The position numbers were made by a program, and so were the translations under genes. The notes under the pieces were generated by a model. It worked only from the letters and a program-made list of their open reading frames with translations. It searched no databases and was not told the origin of the DNA. From Cristatella mucedo (taxonomy: Eukaryota > Bryozoa > Phylactolaemata > Cristatellidae), in contig WPIO01000044.1 in the NCBI GenBank assembly GCA_009760855.2, positions 616,501 through 680,500 on the forward strand: a stretch of 64,000 nucleotides of DNA. Reading direction: 5' to 3'. Positions 43,893-53,403 of this stretch are shown here, one piece after another; position 1 is the first letter of the stretch; every line of letters begins with the position of its first letter.

Positions 43893-45984
43893 GATGCGCT
43901 TTGTGGGGCGCCTGAAGAACGCACCATAGGTTGTACTAAATCAGTTAGCAATCTTGACCTAATAATCGAAGAAATAGGCTTACATATCTGGTTCGAGCCT
44001 TGGATCTGTTCAGCCTTCGCGAACTGTGCTATCGAAATTATCGTCTTCGTAATCGCTGTCATCTGCTTATGAATCAATCCTGACATTTCTAGCCTCTTTG
44101 TATGTAATTTGTACCAATTTTCTGGTAGTTGTCACAGTCCGCGAGCATCCGGCTAACCGCCATCACGCTTATATGACGAGTTCACAGCTGGTAGTTTCAG
44201 GTAGATGTTACCTTGAGCTGAGTTATTCACGGCATGCAATGCGGTTTGGCATATTGCCAGGCAAGTCGAAGCATTCACTAACTTTTTACGTACCCCTACC
44301 GTAAGCTGCCTATTAGGTTGCTATCTGCTTATTTATTGGTTGTTTTCCACGTTTGCTAGCAGCTTGCATGGACATCTCGCGTCAAGGCGGGTACTTTCAC
44401 CTACATTTATCCAGTCTGACCACAGGGGCAGGTGCAGACGACTGTAGGCCCACTTTATTCGGCCTCCAACCACTTGACGAATGCAGGCCTGTTAATTGGC
44501 TGATTCCACAGCACCAAGCCGCGTTCGGTACACTGCAAAGGCTGTACAAAGAAAGATTCATTCATATATGCAGAGGTCAATGTGCCGGCACTTCTGAAGA
44601 CCGAACTCACGGGTGCCTATATGCAGCCAACGTGGCTTCTTTCATTGAGTATTTCTGTAGGTCGCAGGCATTGCAGCAGGCGCAGGTTGGCGCATTGCAG
44701 GATTTTTTCGAATGCAGCTAGCTGAGGTCGGTGCAGGCTTTTGCCGAAGCGGTTTTTGGGCCATACTCGATCGTTCAAAAGCGAAATAAGTCGGGGAGCG
44801 AGGGTAGCTGTGGTGTTTTTCAGACTCTAGTGCGTTCAAACAGTGCCTTTGCAACTGCCACGTCAGGCCATAGCCACATGACCGAGTGGAGGACGGCCGA
44901 AGTAGTAAAACCGTTGTTTTTAATTTGAAAACAGAACGACCCAAGGCCAAGGTCATCTGCCGTGGGACTTTGATCCAGAAAAATTTTAGAGCCCGAACGA
45001 TAACCCCGATTTTTTGTTCAGGTACTCGACAGCGGTTAAGTGCTTCCAAAGCGAGGCTTAGAGCTTTGGCTTTTGACGATCAATGTGTATGCCCGCGCCG
45101 AATCTCATTTCGCTGCCTGAATGCACCTGCACACTTCTTTTTATGTGGTAGCTCGTTACTGCAATTGGGGGGCATATGTACATTATTCACGAGCAGCTCT
45201 AGACTCGTGTCTTTGCGTCAGTCTGTGCTCTCAAATGTTTCCTTGCACTCAAGTCTTAGTTCGACCACGCTACTGCTGACTGCGAGTGCGGCAGTGGCCA
45301 GCAACAGGTCCGCCACAGCTTTCGGTTCTGCTGCTCTGGTTTCTGCTTGCTCTGCGAAACTCAAGTAATAGGTGGCCCGTATAGCTAAGCTGCCTGCTGT
45401 TCTCGAGCGATACGTTCACCGTGGCAGTAACGTAAATGCCACTGGACTCTCAAGACTTATTGCCGATTCCCGTTTTTGACTCGGCATGTCCCCTACATCG
45501 GCATAAAGATGGTCGCGGCTGTATTTGCATACAGCCAGCCGCTGCGAGTTATTCCGATCTCGGCCGCTCGCCTACGCCTACGCAGCGATGAGAAGCCAGG
45601 ACAGAACAAGATTTCGCACCGCCCTGCTACTAGCGCACTTCGACGGCAGCAGCAGCCCACTCCCGGCTACCCCGGCCACAACTGTTCTGCCTTGAGCACG
45701 CTTAACAGCTAGCTCCGATGCCTGCCTCTCCCTCTCCCCCCCCCCCTTCGGTACCCACTCGGATACATTGACATGCTTTTTTCGCTACTTTTAAATGCCC
45801 AATGCAATTTATTTACCTGTGTGTCCGTTCATGCGGTCCTACTATTCTGCCTTGTCTGCTTCTGTTCGCTCAGACTTGGCGCTGCTCTTGAAGCTATTTC
45901 TTTTGTACCCCATCGTGTCCTATAGTTTGACAGCTGGTGTGGAAGAACACATGCGTGCCTCATTGCCTAACGTGATTGTGTTTG
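43893..45984. other. Region with several overlapping open frames, none recognised
   Basis: Open frames exist on both strands (44353-44721 +, 44642-45049 -, 44886-45368 +). On minus a coherent stretch (EALNRCRVPEQKIGVIVRAL, upstream AEPKAVADLLLATAALAVS) looks more protein-like than the + frames, but it has stops and no known domain. It could be a decayed transposon ORF. A C-run is at about 45738-45747. Confidence 0.3.
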
Positions 45985-46062
45985 CTCACTCACTCACTCA
46001 CTCACTCGTTCACTCACTCACTCACTCATTCACTCACTCACTCACTCACTCACTTACTCACG

Positions 46063-46124
<62 letters not shown>
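45985..46124. repeat. (CACT)n then (CT)n microsatellite
   Basis: About 80 bp of CACT units (45985-46064) running into about 60 bp of CT (46065-46124). Open frames through it are artefacts. Confidence 0.97.
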
Positions 46125-46126
<2 letters not shown>

Positions 46127-46149
46127 GAGCCCAGCTATGCTATGGTCAA

Positions 46150-46680
46150 AGTCACAGACAAAAAATATTGAAGCCTAAAAATGCCTGGATGAGCAAGATG
46201 AAGAAGCCACAAGCCTACTTTCAAGTAAAGACAAAAACCAGACATAAATAAGCAATCATCAAGACAATACGGTTCAAGTCTTGAAACAAGTTGAAGCTGA
46301 GCTGGATTACAGTGACCCCGTAACATGGCCCTCTGATAATATTGGAAACATTAGTACACTTCTATTGCAAAAGGGACAGCAGCAGGTTTATGCCCGTGAC
46401 TTTCCAAAAGATTCACACAACAGATTTTCTCAGCTTCATTACAAAAGAAGGCTTACAAATGGGAAAGAGATGTGCAGCCGGTGGCTGATCTATTCTATAT
46501 CAACATATGTAGTCTGCTTTTGGCTGTAGGTCATTCTGCAAGAAGGTTAGCATCTCGTCTATGCAAGAAAGTGGCTGCTGCAAACCCGCATAGGATTGGT
46601 TTTGACATACCTTTAGTCAGTTACTTTTTACGCATAGACATGTAGCAGACCTATACCCGGCCCTAGAGATGTTTGTCTTC
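46150..46680 (+). pseudogene. ZMYM1-like hAT transposase, N-terminal TTF zinc-finger part
   Basis: Holds DYSDPVTWPSDN, QQQVYARDFPKDSHNRFS and NGKEMCSRWLIYS, the TTF-type zinc-finger region found at the start of ZMYM1-like hAT transposases. The Cys-rich end is frameshifted (CFWL then CR..CKK). The rest of the protein continues at 48281 after two retrotransposon inserts. Confidence 0.8.
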
Positions 46681-46689
46681 ACCTTCCCC

Positions 46690-47122
46690 TTTGGATGTTC
46701 TTGTAGTGCGAATCCTTCCCCGGCACAGCAAACCGATAGGTTACAGATCTATCCCAGACCGTGCATTTAGCTCGTATGCTCCCAAAGCCTGGAACTCCCT
46801 CCCGACCTGCATCAGAACATCCCCTGACCTGACCACATTTAAAAGAAACTTAAAAACACACCTATTTAGGACAGCATTTAGTGGGTCCCTGTGATTCGTC
46901 ATTGATGTGCTTATGCGTGCTGACACTGTGCATGCTGCCACTAACCACATTTGCATGCTGACCCTGTGCATGTAACCCCTAACCATATTATTTATTTTAT
47001 TTTTGTTTTTCAAGCATGATTTTACTTACTATTCTATTGCATATCACTTTGCAGCAAATGTAAAGCGCCTAGAAAGAGATTAAGTTCTCTGAGGGCGCTT
47101 TATCAAGTGCAATATTATTATT
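46690..47122 (+). mobile_element. Family B retrotransposon 3' fragment
   Basis: RT C-terminus (AFSSYAPKAWNSLPTCIRTS, LTTFKRNLKTHLFRTAFSGS), 3' UTR and (ATT)n tail at 47113-47125. Well preserved, so relatively young. Interrupts the hAT gene. Confidence 0.92.
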
Positions 47123-47129
47123 ATTTTTA

Positions 47130-47354
47130 TTTCTTGAGGGAGCTTAACCGAGCGGCTAGTTCTTAAGCCCTACGGATCCGGGCCACCTCGTATGCTTGTA
47201 GTCTGAAATCGTCTTGGCTGAAGAAAACTTGGCACCTGCGACTCGTATAAACCACTGTGGTGTTGAACTGCATCCACTAATCGGGAGGAAGACGGCGGAT
47301 GCTTTATCAGAGATCACCGGAATTTCTAAACAGGGCAAGCCACACAATAAAAAA
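47130..47354 (+). other. tRNA-like head and unassigned sequence
   Basis: GAGGGAGCTTAACCGAGCGG followed by CTAGTTCTTAAGCCC resembles the 5' half of a tRNA (acceptor, D-arm, anticodon stem), but no T-arm follows. It may be a SINE scrap. The following ~180 bp were not recognised. Confidence 0.35.
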
Positions 47355-48280
47355 GGACTTCTCATAGGACACCCTAAGCGTGTGGCTGGATTAAAAGGCT
47401 TTGCTGTTCTAATAGGTGATGCTATTGTGCGACCTTCACCACGTGCTGGTAATCTAGGTGTCGTGTTCGACAGCTGCCTCAATTTCAAAAGCTTCATTCA
47501 GAAGACTGCTTCTACAGCTAGCCATCACATCCGATCCCTATCCAAGATTAGAAGCTGTCTCCCACAGTGGCTTGTAAAAAATTTAACTAGCTCTTTAGTT
47601 CTGTCTCGGCTTGATTGTTGTAATTCCCTTTTGGCTGGGCTACCAAAGAAAGCCATTATGCCACTACAGCGGACTATGAATATGGCTGCAAGGCTGGTCT
47701 TCAAGTCCCAGCGGTTTGAGCACGTGTCACCTTTGCTGGAAGAGCTAGGATGGTTGCCGGTTGAGCAAAGGATACAGAGCAAAGTTCTTCAGCTGACCCA
47801 CAAGGCCCGCCACGGCTTGGCTCCTTCATACCTAGCTGAACTGCTGCATCCGTTTCAGCCGGTTCGCGCCCTCAGGTCCTGTGTGGGCAATAAATTAGCT
47901 GTCCCATTCCTCCACTTAAAGACAGTTGGCGATAGAAGCTTTAGCTCTGCAGGTCCTAGACTGTGGAACTCGCTTCCACAATTCTTACGCAACGACATCT
48001 ACTCTCCAACTGCCGACTATGGCACATCTTTTTCAGCGGTCCTGAACTGCTACTTCTATGCTACTCACTACCTCAACTGCTCTCCTAACTCTGCTATGCT
48101 TCCCACTTTCTCTTTGTTGCGTGAGACGAAGTCTGTTGGCTACCGAATGCGTACCGAAAGCCGCTTAGGCTGTGAGTGCGCTATACAAAACTCTCCTGCG
48201 TAACACCCACATGGTCTTTATGACTTTGCGGAGTTACTGACGGAGATACATACATACATACATACATACATACACACATT
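47355..48280 (+). mobile_element. Family A retrotransposon, 5'-truncated, 3' tail of ATAC type
   Basis: An open frame to 48203 spans the RT thumb and C-terminal region (LLIGHPKRVAGLKG, SFIQKTASTASHHIRSLSKI, YLAELLHPFQPVRALRS, RSFSSAGPRLWNSLPQFLR). The 3' UTR ends GGAGATACATACATACATAC instead of the ACATT tail of other copies. Nearly identical to 1918-2460. Interrupts the hAT gene. Confidence 0.93.
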
Positions 48281-50340
48281 GCACGAGCAAGGGTACATAG
48301 AATTAAAAATTTAGCTTTCTGTGGATCAAATGAAAAGCTCTTCGAACCTGGGAACTCTCAAATTCGTTGAGTTTCTGACCATCTTTGATCCTCTAATGAT
48401 GTAACACCTGCGGAGGGTTGCTGACAAGAAAACTTACTAACGTGATTTCGGCAACGATATCCATCATTAATTAATATTAACTTTAGCTTCTACAAGAAAG
48501 CATCTGATTATAGAAGCAGCCAAAAATCAGAAAAAGATTATTTAGCTATCCTTGACTGTACCCCAGATGTCAGCTACACTGGATAGATGACCATAATTAT
48601 ATGTTTTGTTCATCTAAGTGAAACCAAAGCGATAATCAGAGAGCATTTTTTTGTTTTCATTCCGTTACAAGACACCACTAGTGTATTCATGACTGAAGCT
48701 CTGTTTGAGCAGCTCAAAAATAATCGATTGGATGTTGGAAATATGTGAGAAAAAGGGTATGACAACGGCAGTAACATGAAAGGCAACGATAATGGAGTGC
48801 AGAAGATGATACTGAACATAAATCTGAGTCCCTTCTACGTACCTTGCAGTGCTCACTCCATGAATCTAGTAGAAAAAGACGCAGCAAAGAGTTGCCTCGA
48901 GGCTGTGAACTCCTTTCCGTTGGTGCAGCGTATTTCCAATTTATTCTCAGCATCTACTCTGCGTTGGGAGTCCTCAAAAGTCAAATCACTGATGCCAGTG
49001 ATCTTATGATAAAACAACTCAGTAAAACAAGATCGGAAAGTTGAATTTGTGCTCTAAAACCACTGATATACAACCTTGACAAAGCCTGTGATGCTCAGAT
49101 TGAGACATATGAAGATACGAGTCGGAAAAGGTTGGCTGGAGCTATGACGATACTTAAAGAACAAACACTGGTAATAACGTTGGCAAAATTTCTGTGGTTT
49201 CATTTAATTGATGACACTGCCCCTGATCGCTGTACGAGTAGGCTGTGACACTCGATGTGGTAGGCAGTCGGAACGTGCCATTGATGATTGTTATGACAAG
49301 GCAGTCGGGGGGGGGGCGCTCCGGTGGGCGAGAGGGGCGAAGAGAGTCGGTGCTCCGCCCTGCTCCGTGAGAGTAGGTGAAATAAACCGGCGGTCTTGCT
49401 CGTCGGCTCGCGTTCAGTGCTGTTCGCGACGATAACTCAAGCTACAATTTTCATTTTAGTATCGCTTCTTACCTGGAGATGAAAATGAGATGGAGAGATG
49501 AGACTAAGAGTTAAACAGCTAGAAAACACCAATAAGTACATCCTTACTTTCCAAAGTGAAGAGAACTTCCATACAATATTGACAAATGCAACTCAAGGCT
49601 AAAGAGTAGGATATTTGATTTACTTTTGAAGCATATCGACAGTTTAAAAAAGAAAAGGCTGTTTGATTATGAAGCACCCAAAAGATGAGGCTGTACAGGA
49701 TCCCAAGCAGACCTATAAAGTTAACTTTTATAATGCGGTTGTAGATGTGGTAGCAGAGCCTGTAACATAAAGATTCAATCAGATTTAACACAGCACATTG
49801 TTTGGGTTCCTGTATGATGTCTTCAAGATTTCCGACATACTTATAGAGAATATCCTAAGTGAGTGCAAGTCTCTGCAGGAGTCTCTTACTCTAGGAGACA
49901 GCAAGGATTTAGATGAAAGGAACTGTGTGATGAGCTGCAGGCCATTGCCAAGAGGCTTCCCCAGACTTTGAATCCCAAAGAGGTCATGTCATTTCTATTG
50001 CACCATAAATTGATAGCAATTTTTCCTAATCTTTCATGCACACTCAGAATTTTTCGACCTTGCCAATTTTTCGACCTTGCCAATTGCCAGTAGAGAAAGA
50101 AGTTTTTCAAAAATAAAACTAATAAAAAATTAGCTTTTTTCAACAATGTGCCAAGAAAGACTAGTTGGCTTGGCAACCTTTTCTATTGAATGTGAATTGG
50201 CATCATTTCTCGATAGTGAAGAAACGGTCAGTGAGTTGGCCAAGAAGAAAAGAGCAAGGAAAACCAAGTTGCGAACATTAATTCTTAACATTGTGTGTAT
50301 TACTACATCCGCACGTGTTAGTTATGTATTTTCATGAGTC
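48281..50340 (+). pseudogene. ZMYM1-like hAT transposase, catalytic and dimerisation part
   Basis: Seen in order: NLAFCGSNEKLFEPGN, AILDCTPDVSYTG (first catalytic Asp region), YDNGSNMKGNDNGVQK (second Asp region), FYVPCSAHSMNLV, and near the end the hAT dimerisation domain in two frames (LPIASRERSFSKIKLIKN, then QERLVGLATFSIECELASFL). Stops at many points and a foreign segment at about 49208-49440 make it inactive. The right end of the transposon is near 50479. Confidence 0.88.
49208..49440 (+). mobile_element. Possible solo LTR or unrelated insert in the hAT gene
   Basis: A GC-rich block inside otherwise AT-rich transposase sequence. It starts TGACACTGCCCCTGATCGC, has a 10-G run, a polyadenylation signal AATAAA at about 49380 and ends GCGACGATAACTCA. 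The order is reminiscent of an LTR. Target duplications were not found. Confidence 0.35.
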
Positions 50341-50454
50341 TTTATGATAATACATCTTTTTAGTCCTTGAAAATTGGGTTTAATTTCGTAATGGGCGGGT
50401 GGGAGAGGGTGTGGGTGATAAGGGGGCGCCAGATATCTGACCCTGCCTAGTGCA

Positions 50455-50479
50455 TCAAAATGCCTTGTACCGACCCTGG
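50455..50479 (-). repeat. Right terminal inverted repeat of the hAT element
   Basis: On minus it starts CAGGGTCGGTACAAGGCATT, a typical hAT terminus (CAGGGNCGG). The left terminus was not found before 46150 and is probably lost. Confidence 0.55.
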
Positions 50480-50480
50480 T

Positions 50481-50574
50481 CATGGCTCAGCCTGTCGCCG
50501 AGCTTCACTCTGCAGGAGGATTTTATTTCACCGGACCATCAGCCAACGGACCATTGGGCGGTTGTGTGTATAAT
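50481..50574 (+). repeat. Interspersed repeat, copy 2
   Basis: Diverged copy of 36747-36844, cut at its left side by the hAT right terminus and directly followed by block B. Confidence 0.65.
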
Positions 50575-50577
50575 TAA

Positions 50578-51320
50578 CCAAAGAAACGTAACTACAAATT
50601 ATGCAACTAAAGTTAGCAGACGTATTACAGCCGATGGAGATTCGGATTAGAATAATCGTCGTTTTAATTTATCTCGTCAATACTAGCGATGCTGCAACAA
50701 ATGACTAAGCAGATACAAAAGTTGCAATTATGGGGCTGGCAGAATTAATGATAATTTCTACATCAAATGTGCGTTAGCTGCAAATAGAAACGGGGATCAT
50801 GCTAGTGCTTCAGATGTACCTAACTTTGGAGTTATCAAGACTTACTTTGTCACTAAACTAGATGATACGATAAATGGTACTCTAGATGTGAGTAAGAATA
50901 TGATACAGATTACAAAAGATCCTTCTGATCCTAATGATGGTGTTAGAATAGGTTACATGCAGAAACTATTAGATGGAAATTGCAAAGTAGTCTTGCAAAG
51001 TAGTCAGCTTAAGAAGATTTTACGATGGTAGTTTAGTAGATTAAAGTACAGGAGCAACAGAATGGGTAACGCTAATGCCGAATACCATCATTTCTCATGG
51101 AGGATTTTTTACAGCTGCATACTATCCGCTACCAGGACAACCATTTAGGAGACTGCCAACGTATATCCTTATAATAAACCTGATACTAATGATTGAATGC
51201 ATGCGATACTTATAAGATATTATCTAGATTCAGATAAAAATTTGTTGAAAATAAACTTTGTATAACAGGCGAAATTAATTTTGAAGATCATGTAATAATT
51301 GATGTTTATAAAAGGATAAA
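50578..51320 (+). pseudogene. Tail-fibre-like repeat protein, block B
   Basis: Repeats of the phage fibre module in shifting frames: TTNYATKVSRRITADGDSD with NNRRF, then DAATNDYADTKV (50690), then GTLDVSKNMIQITKDPSDPN and DGVRIGYMQKLLDG (50880-50975). Beyond 51000 the sequence degrades. Related to the fibre remnant in block C, but on the opposite strand relative to the window. Confidence 0.7.
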
Positions 51321-51328
51321 ATCATAAA

Positions 51329-51703
51329 ATGGCATTAAAACCATCTGATATAGTAATGCTAGAAACGTTAGATCTGAGTGACAACGGAATTGTTGATGTT
51401 GCTAGACTTGATGATTTAGAAGATGTGATAAATAAAGACAGTATGGAACTCAATTTCATTAACAAAATTTCTGATGATATTGTGAAGTAATCTATCAGTT
51501 CTCAATAAGAGATGCGTAAAAGTATGCGATGCACTAAATAGAAATGATGGCGCTACTAAATCTTGTACAGATATGACATTGGATAACAAATGAAAAGATA
51601 TCACTAAGAAGTCTAAACTTACTCTGAGCAAATTATTAGTCTGTATAGAGTTTACGTTTGCGCCTGCTGTATATAATATTTTCAAACAGATATCAAACTA
51701 AGG
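51329..51703 (+). pseudogene. Small block-B gene with one fibre-type motif
   Basis: Begins at an ATG with MALKPSDIVMLETLDLSDNG, open to a stop at 51487. In another frame it continues with CDALNRNDGATKSCTDM, the DA..K.Y.D pattern of the fibre module, and ends near KQISN at 51703. About 120 residues if uninterrupted. Function unknown. Confidence 0.45.
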
Positions 51704-51867
51704 ATACTTACGACAATATTTACTAAATAAGAAAATTTTGAAATACAGCCGAGTTTTCCATCTCAGAACCTAGGGGTCTCTTCGTCGAAATTTTCATGCC
51801 AGACCTACAATTAAAAAATGTAAATGTACATGTAAATGTAAAAAAAAAAAAACATTTTTTTTTTGGT
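51704..51867. other. AT-rich spacer with poly-A/poly-T
   Basis: TGTAAATGTAAATG units and an A12/T9 palindrome at about 51840-51864. No gene. Confidence 0.5.
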
Positions 51868-52812
51868 GATGAAATTGTTCTATAAAGATGATCGTCAGTT
51901 GTAAGACTTCCAATATTACGTCATGAAATCATTAAAACTTAATATTAGCGATCTAAGAGGACTCGAAGCTTCAGAGTATGAAGTGGCCATGGACAATGGT
52001 TTGTCTATATTAGTAAGTGAGGGAGAACGCACTTCAAATAATGATGAAGAAAATTTAGAATCAAATCCGTACTTATTCCTTAAAAGTATGAAATTTGTAT
52101 TATTACTTCCTTCCAATTAGATGATTTTTTTAGCTTTTATTATTAATATGCTAAAAATTGCTTAGAGATAGATATCCAAGTACTAATGATATTTTTAAAA
52201 GCGCACTTTTATTTTCTAGACGTGTGTAGTGAGATATAGCTTCATATCCATCCAAAGATAAAAGTGCCACAACAGACAAATTCAGTGAATTTGCTATATC
52301 CTAAAAACTGATAAAAATTTCTTTTCCGAGATAGAAAAAAGGCAAACTGTAATTATATCACTAAGTTTCCCAGATTATGCCTGAGGAACTCATGCCTAGT
52401 CAGGCCCTGGATTTGGCATTCGGGGCATGCTCAAAGGTTTATGTGCTCCGGATTTTTTTTTTACCAGAATATGTCTTTCAAAGGTCTTTCAAATTGGCCA
52501 TCGTTTGACAATACTTGAAAAGCTGGGGCTGGACCGGGAGGTCATAGCAAACTATCGCCCAGTGTTGCTTCTTCCTCCCTTGTCGAATGATTCCGAAAAG
52601 ACTGTCGCTAAGCAGCTTGTAGGTTGCATCGAAAAGAATGCTCAGAATAATTAGCTTAGATTCAAGCAACATCACTCCACTGAGACTGCTCGCCCGCCCT
52701 GTAAAACCGCCTCCGACGAATATTTTTACATTCTCAACAAACGATTAGCTTCAACTGAAAGTTTTTCTAGAATTTTGTACTCTTATCTAGTTAAATTTAA
52801 ATATATTTTAAA
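51868..52812 (+). pseudogene. Unknown viral-element gene Z, copy B
   Basis: N-terminal part 51923-52120 is open (MKSLKLNISDLRGLEASEYE, NPYLFLKSMKF) and matches Z of block A. Decayed sequence follows to about 52380. A family-A retrotransposon scrap interrupts it, and the C-terminus resumes at about 52713. Function unknown. Confidence 0.5.
52395..52712 (+). mobile_element. Family A retrotransposon internal fragment
   Basis: Reads NYRPVLLLPPLSN, EKTVAKQLVGCIEKN and FKQHHSTETA, the start of the RT domain. No 3' tail, so it is an internal piece or the remainder after deletion. Inserted in gene Z. Confidence 0.8.
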
Positions 52813-52995
52813 TATGTTGGACAGTGTTTATTTATCTGTGAGGAAAAAATTAAAAAGTAGCAAAGTTGTCAACGACATAGTAATGAAAAAGTAGATTGGA
52901 ACGAGCGCTGTCGCTGTAAAATATAATATTTTAACTGAAAGAGAAGTGATTATAAAGCTATACAACTATTAGACTTTTAATCTGAATTCCCCCAC
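52813..52995 (+). pseudogene. Small unknown viral-element protein, copy B
   Basis: Decayed relative of 29497-29709: KKLKSSKVVNDIVMKK, IGTSAVAVKYNILTEREVI. Contains a stop and a frameshift. Confidence 0.45.
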
Positions 52996-53403
52996 CGCCT
53001 TATCTCAGTAATCAACTCCCTGGGATTAAATGGACTCGGAAAGTAAGGACCATCGTGAATTGTCTTTGCCAACAGCAAGAGCCAATCTGCTTTTTGTGCG
53101 TAAGCTGCACTTCTCATGGCGTTAACCTTTTCAACTTTAAGAATGTTAAGGATCTCTACAAAGATTCTACCATTTCTAATCTTTGGATAAATGTTTGCCA
53201 TTTAAGGATCCGATGGGACTTTTCGCAAAGCGTATAATTCCAACATAAGCCGAAGCGATTCTAACAATGAATGTCGAAGTTCCTTAATCTTATCCATTTC
53301 AATCGCGTAAATAGGGAAGTTTGGACGACTGCAACATTATCGCCTTTGGATTTGCATCCACTGGTCTTATGAGGGTACGAAGAGGAGGCTTGTTACTCAT
53401 TCT
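52975..53403 (-). pseudogene. Unknown viral-element gene Y, copy B
   Basis: Starts MSNKPPLRTLIRPVDANPKA at 53401. After frameshifts the C-terminal part is open (53201-52977), ending in NPRELITEIRRW. Same position relative to X and the small protein as in block A. Confidence 0.5.

Noticed and set aside
44886-45368. A 160-codon + strand open frame
   Set aside because: Overlaps a more protein-like minus-strand stretch; Ser/Leu-rich with no known domain.
45795-46251. Open frames rich in Thr-His-Ser-Leu and Leu-Ser
   Set aside because: They are translations of (CACT)n and (CT)n microsatellites.
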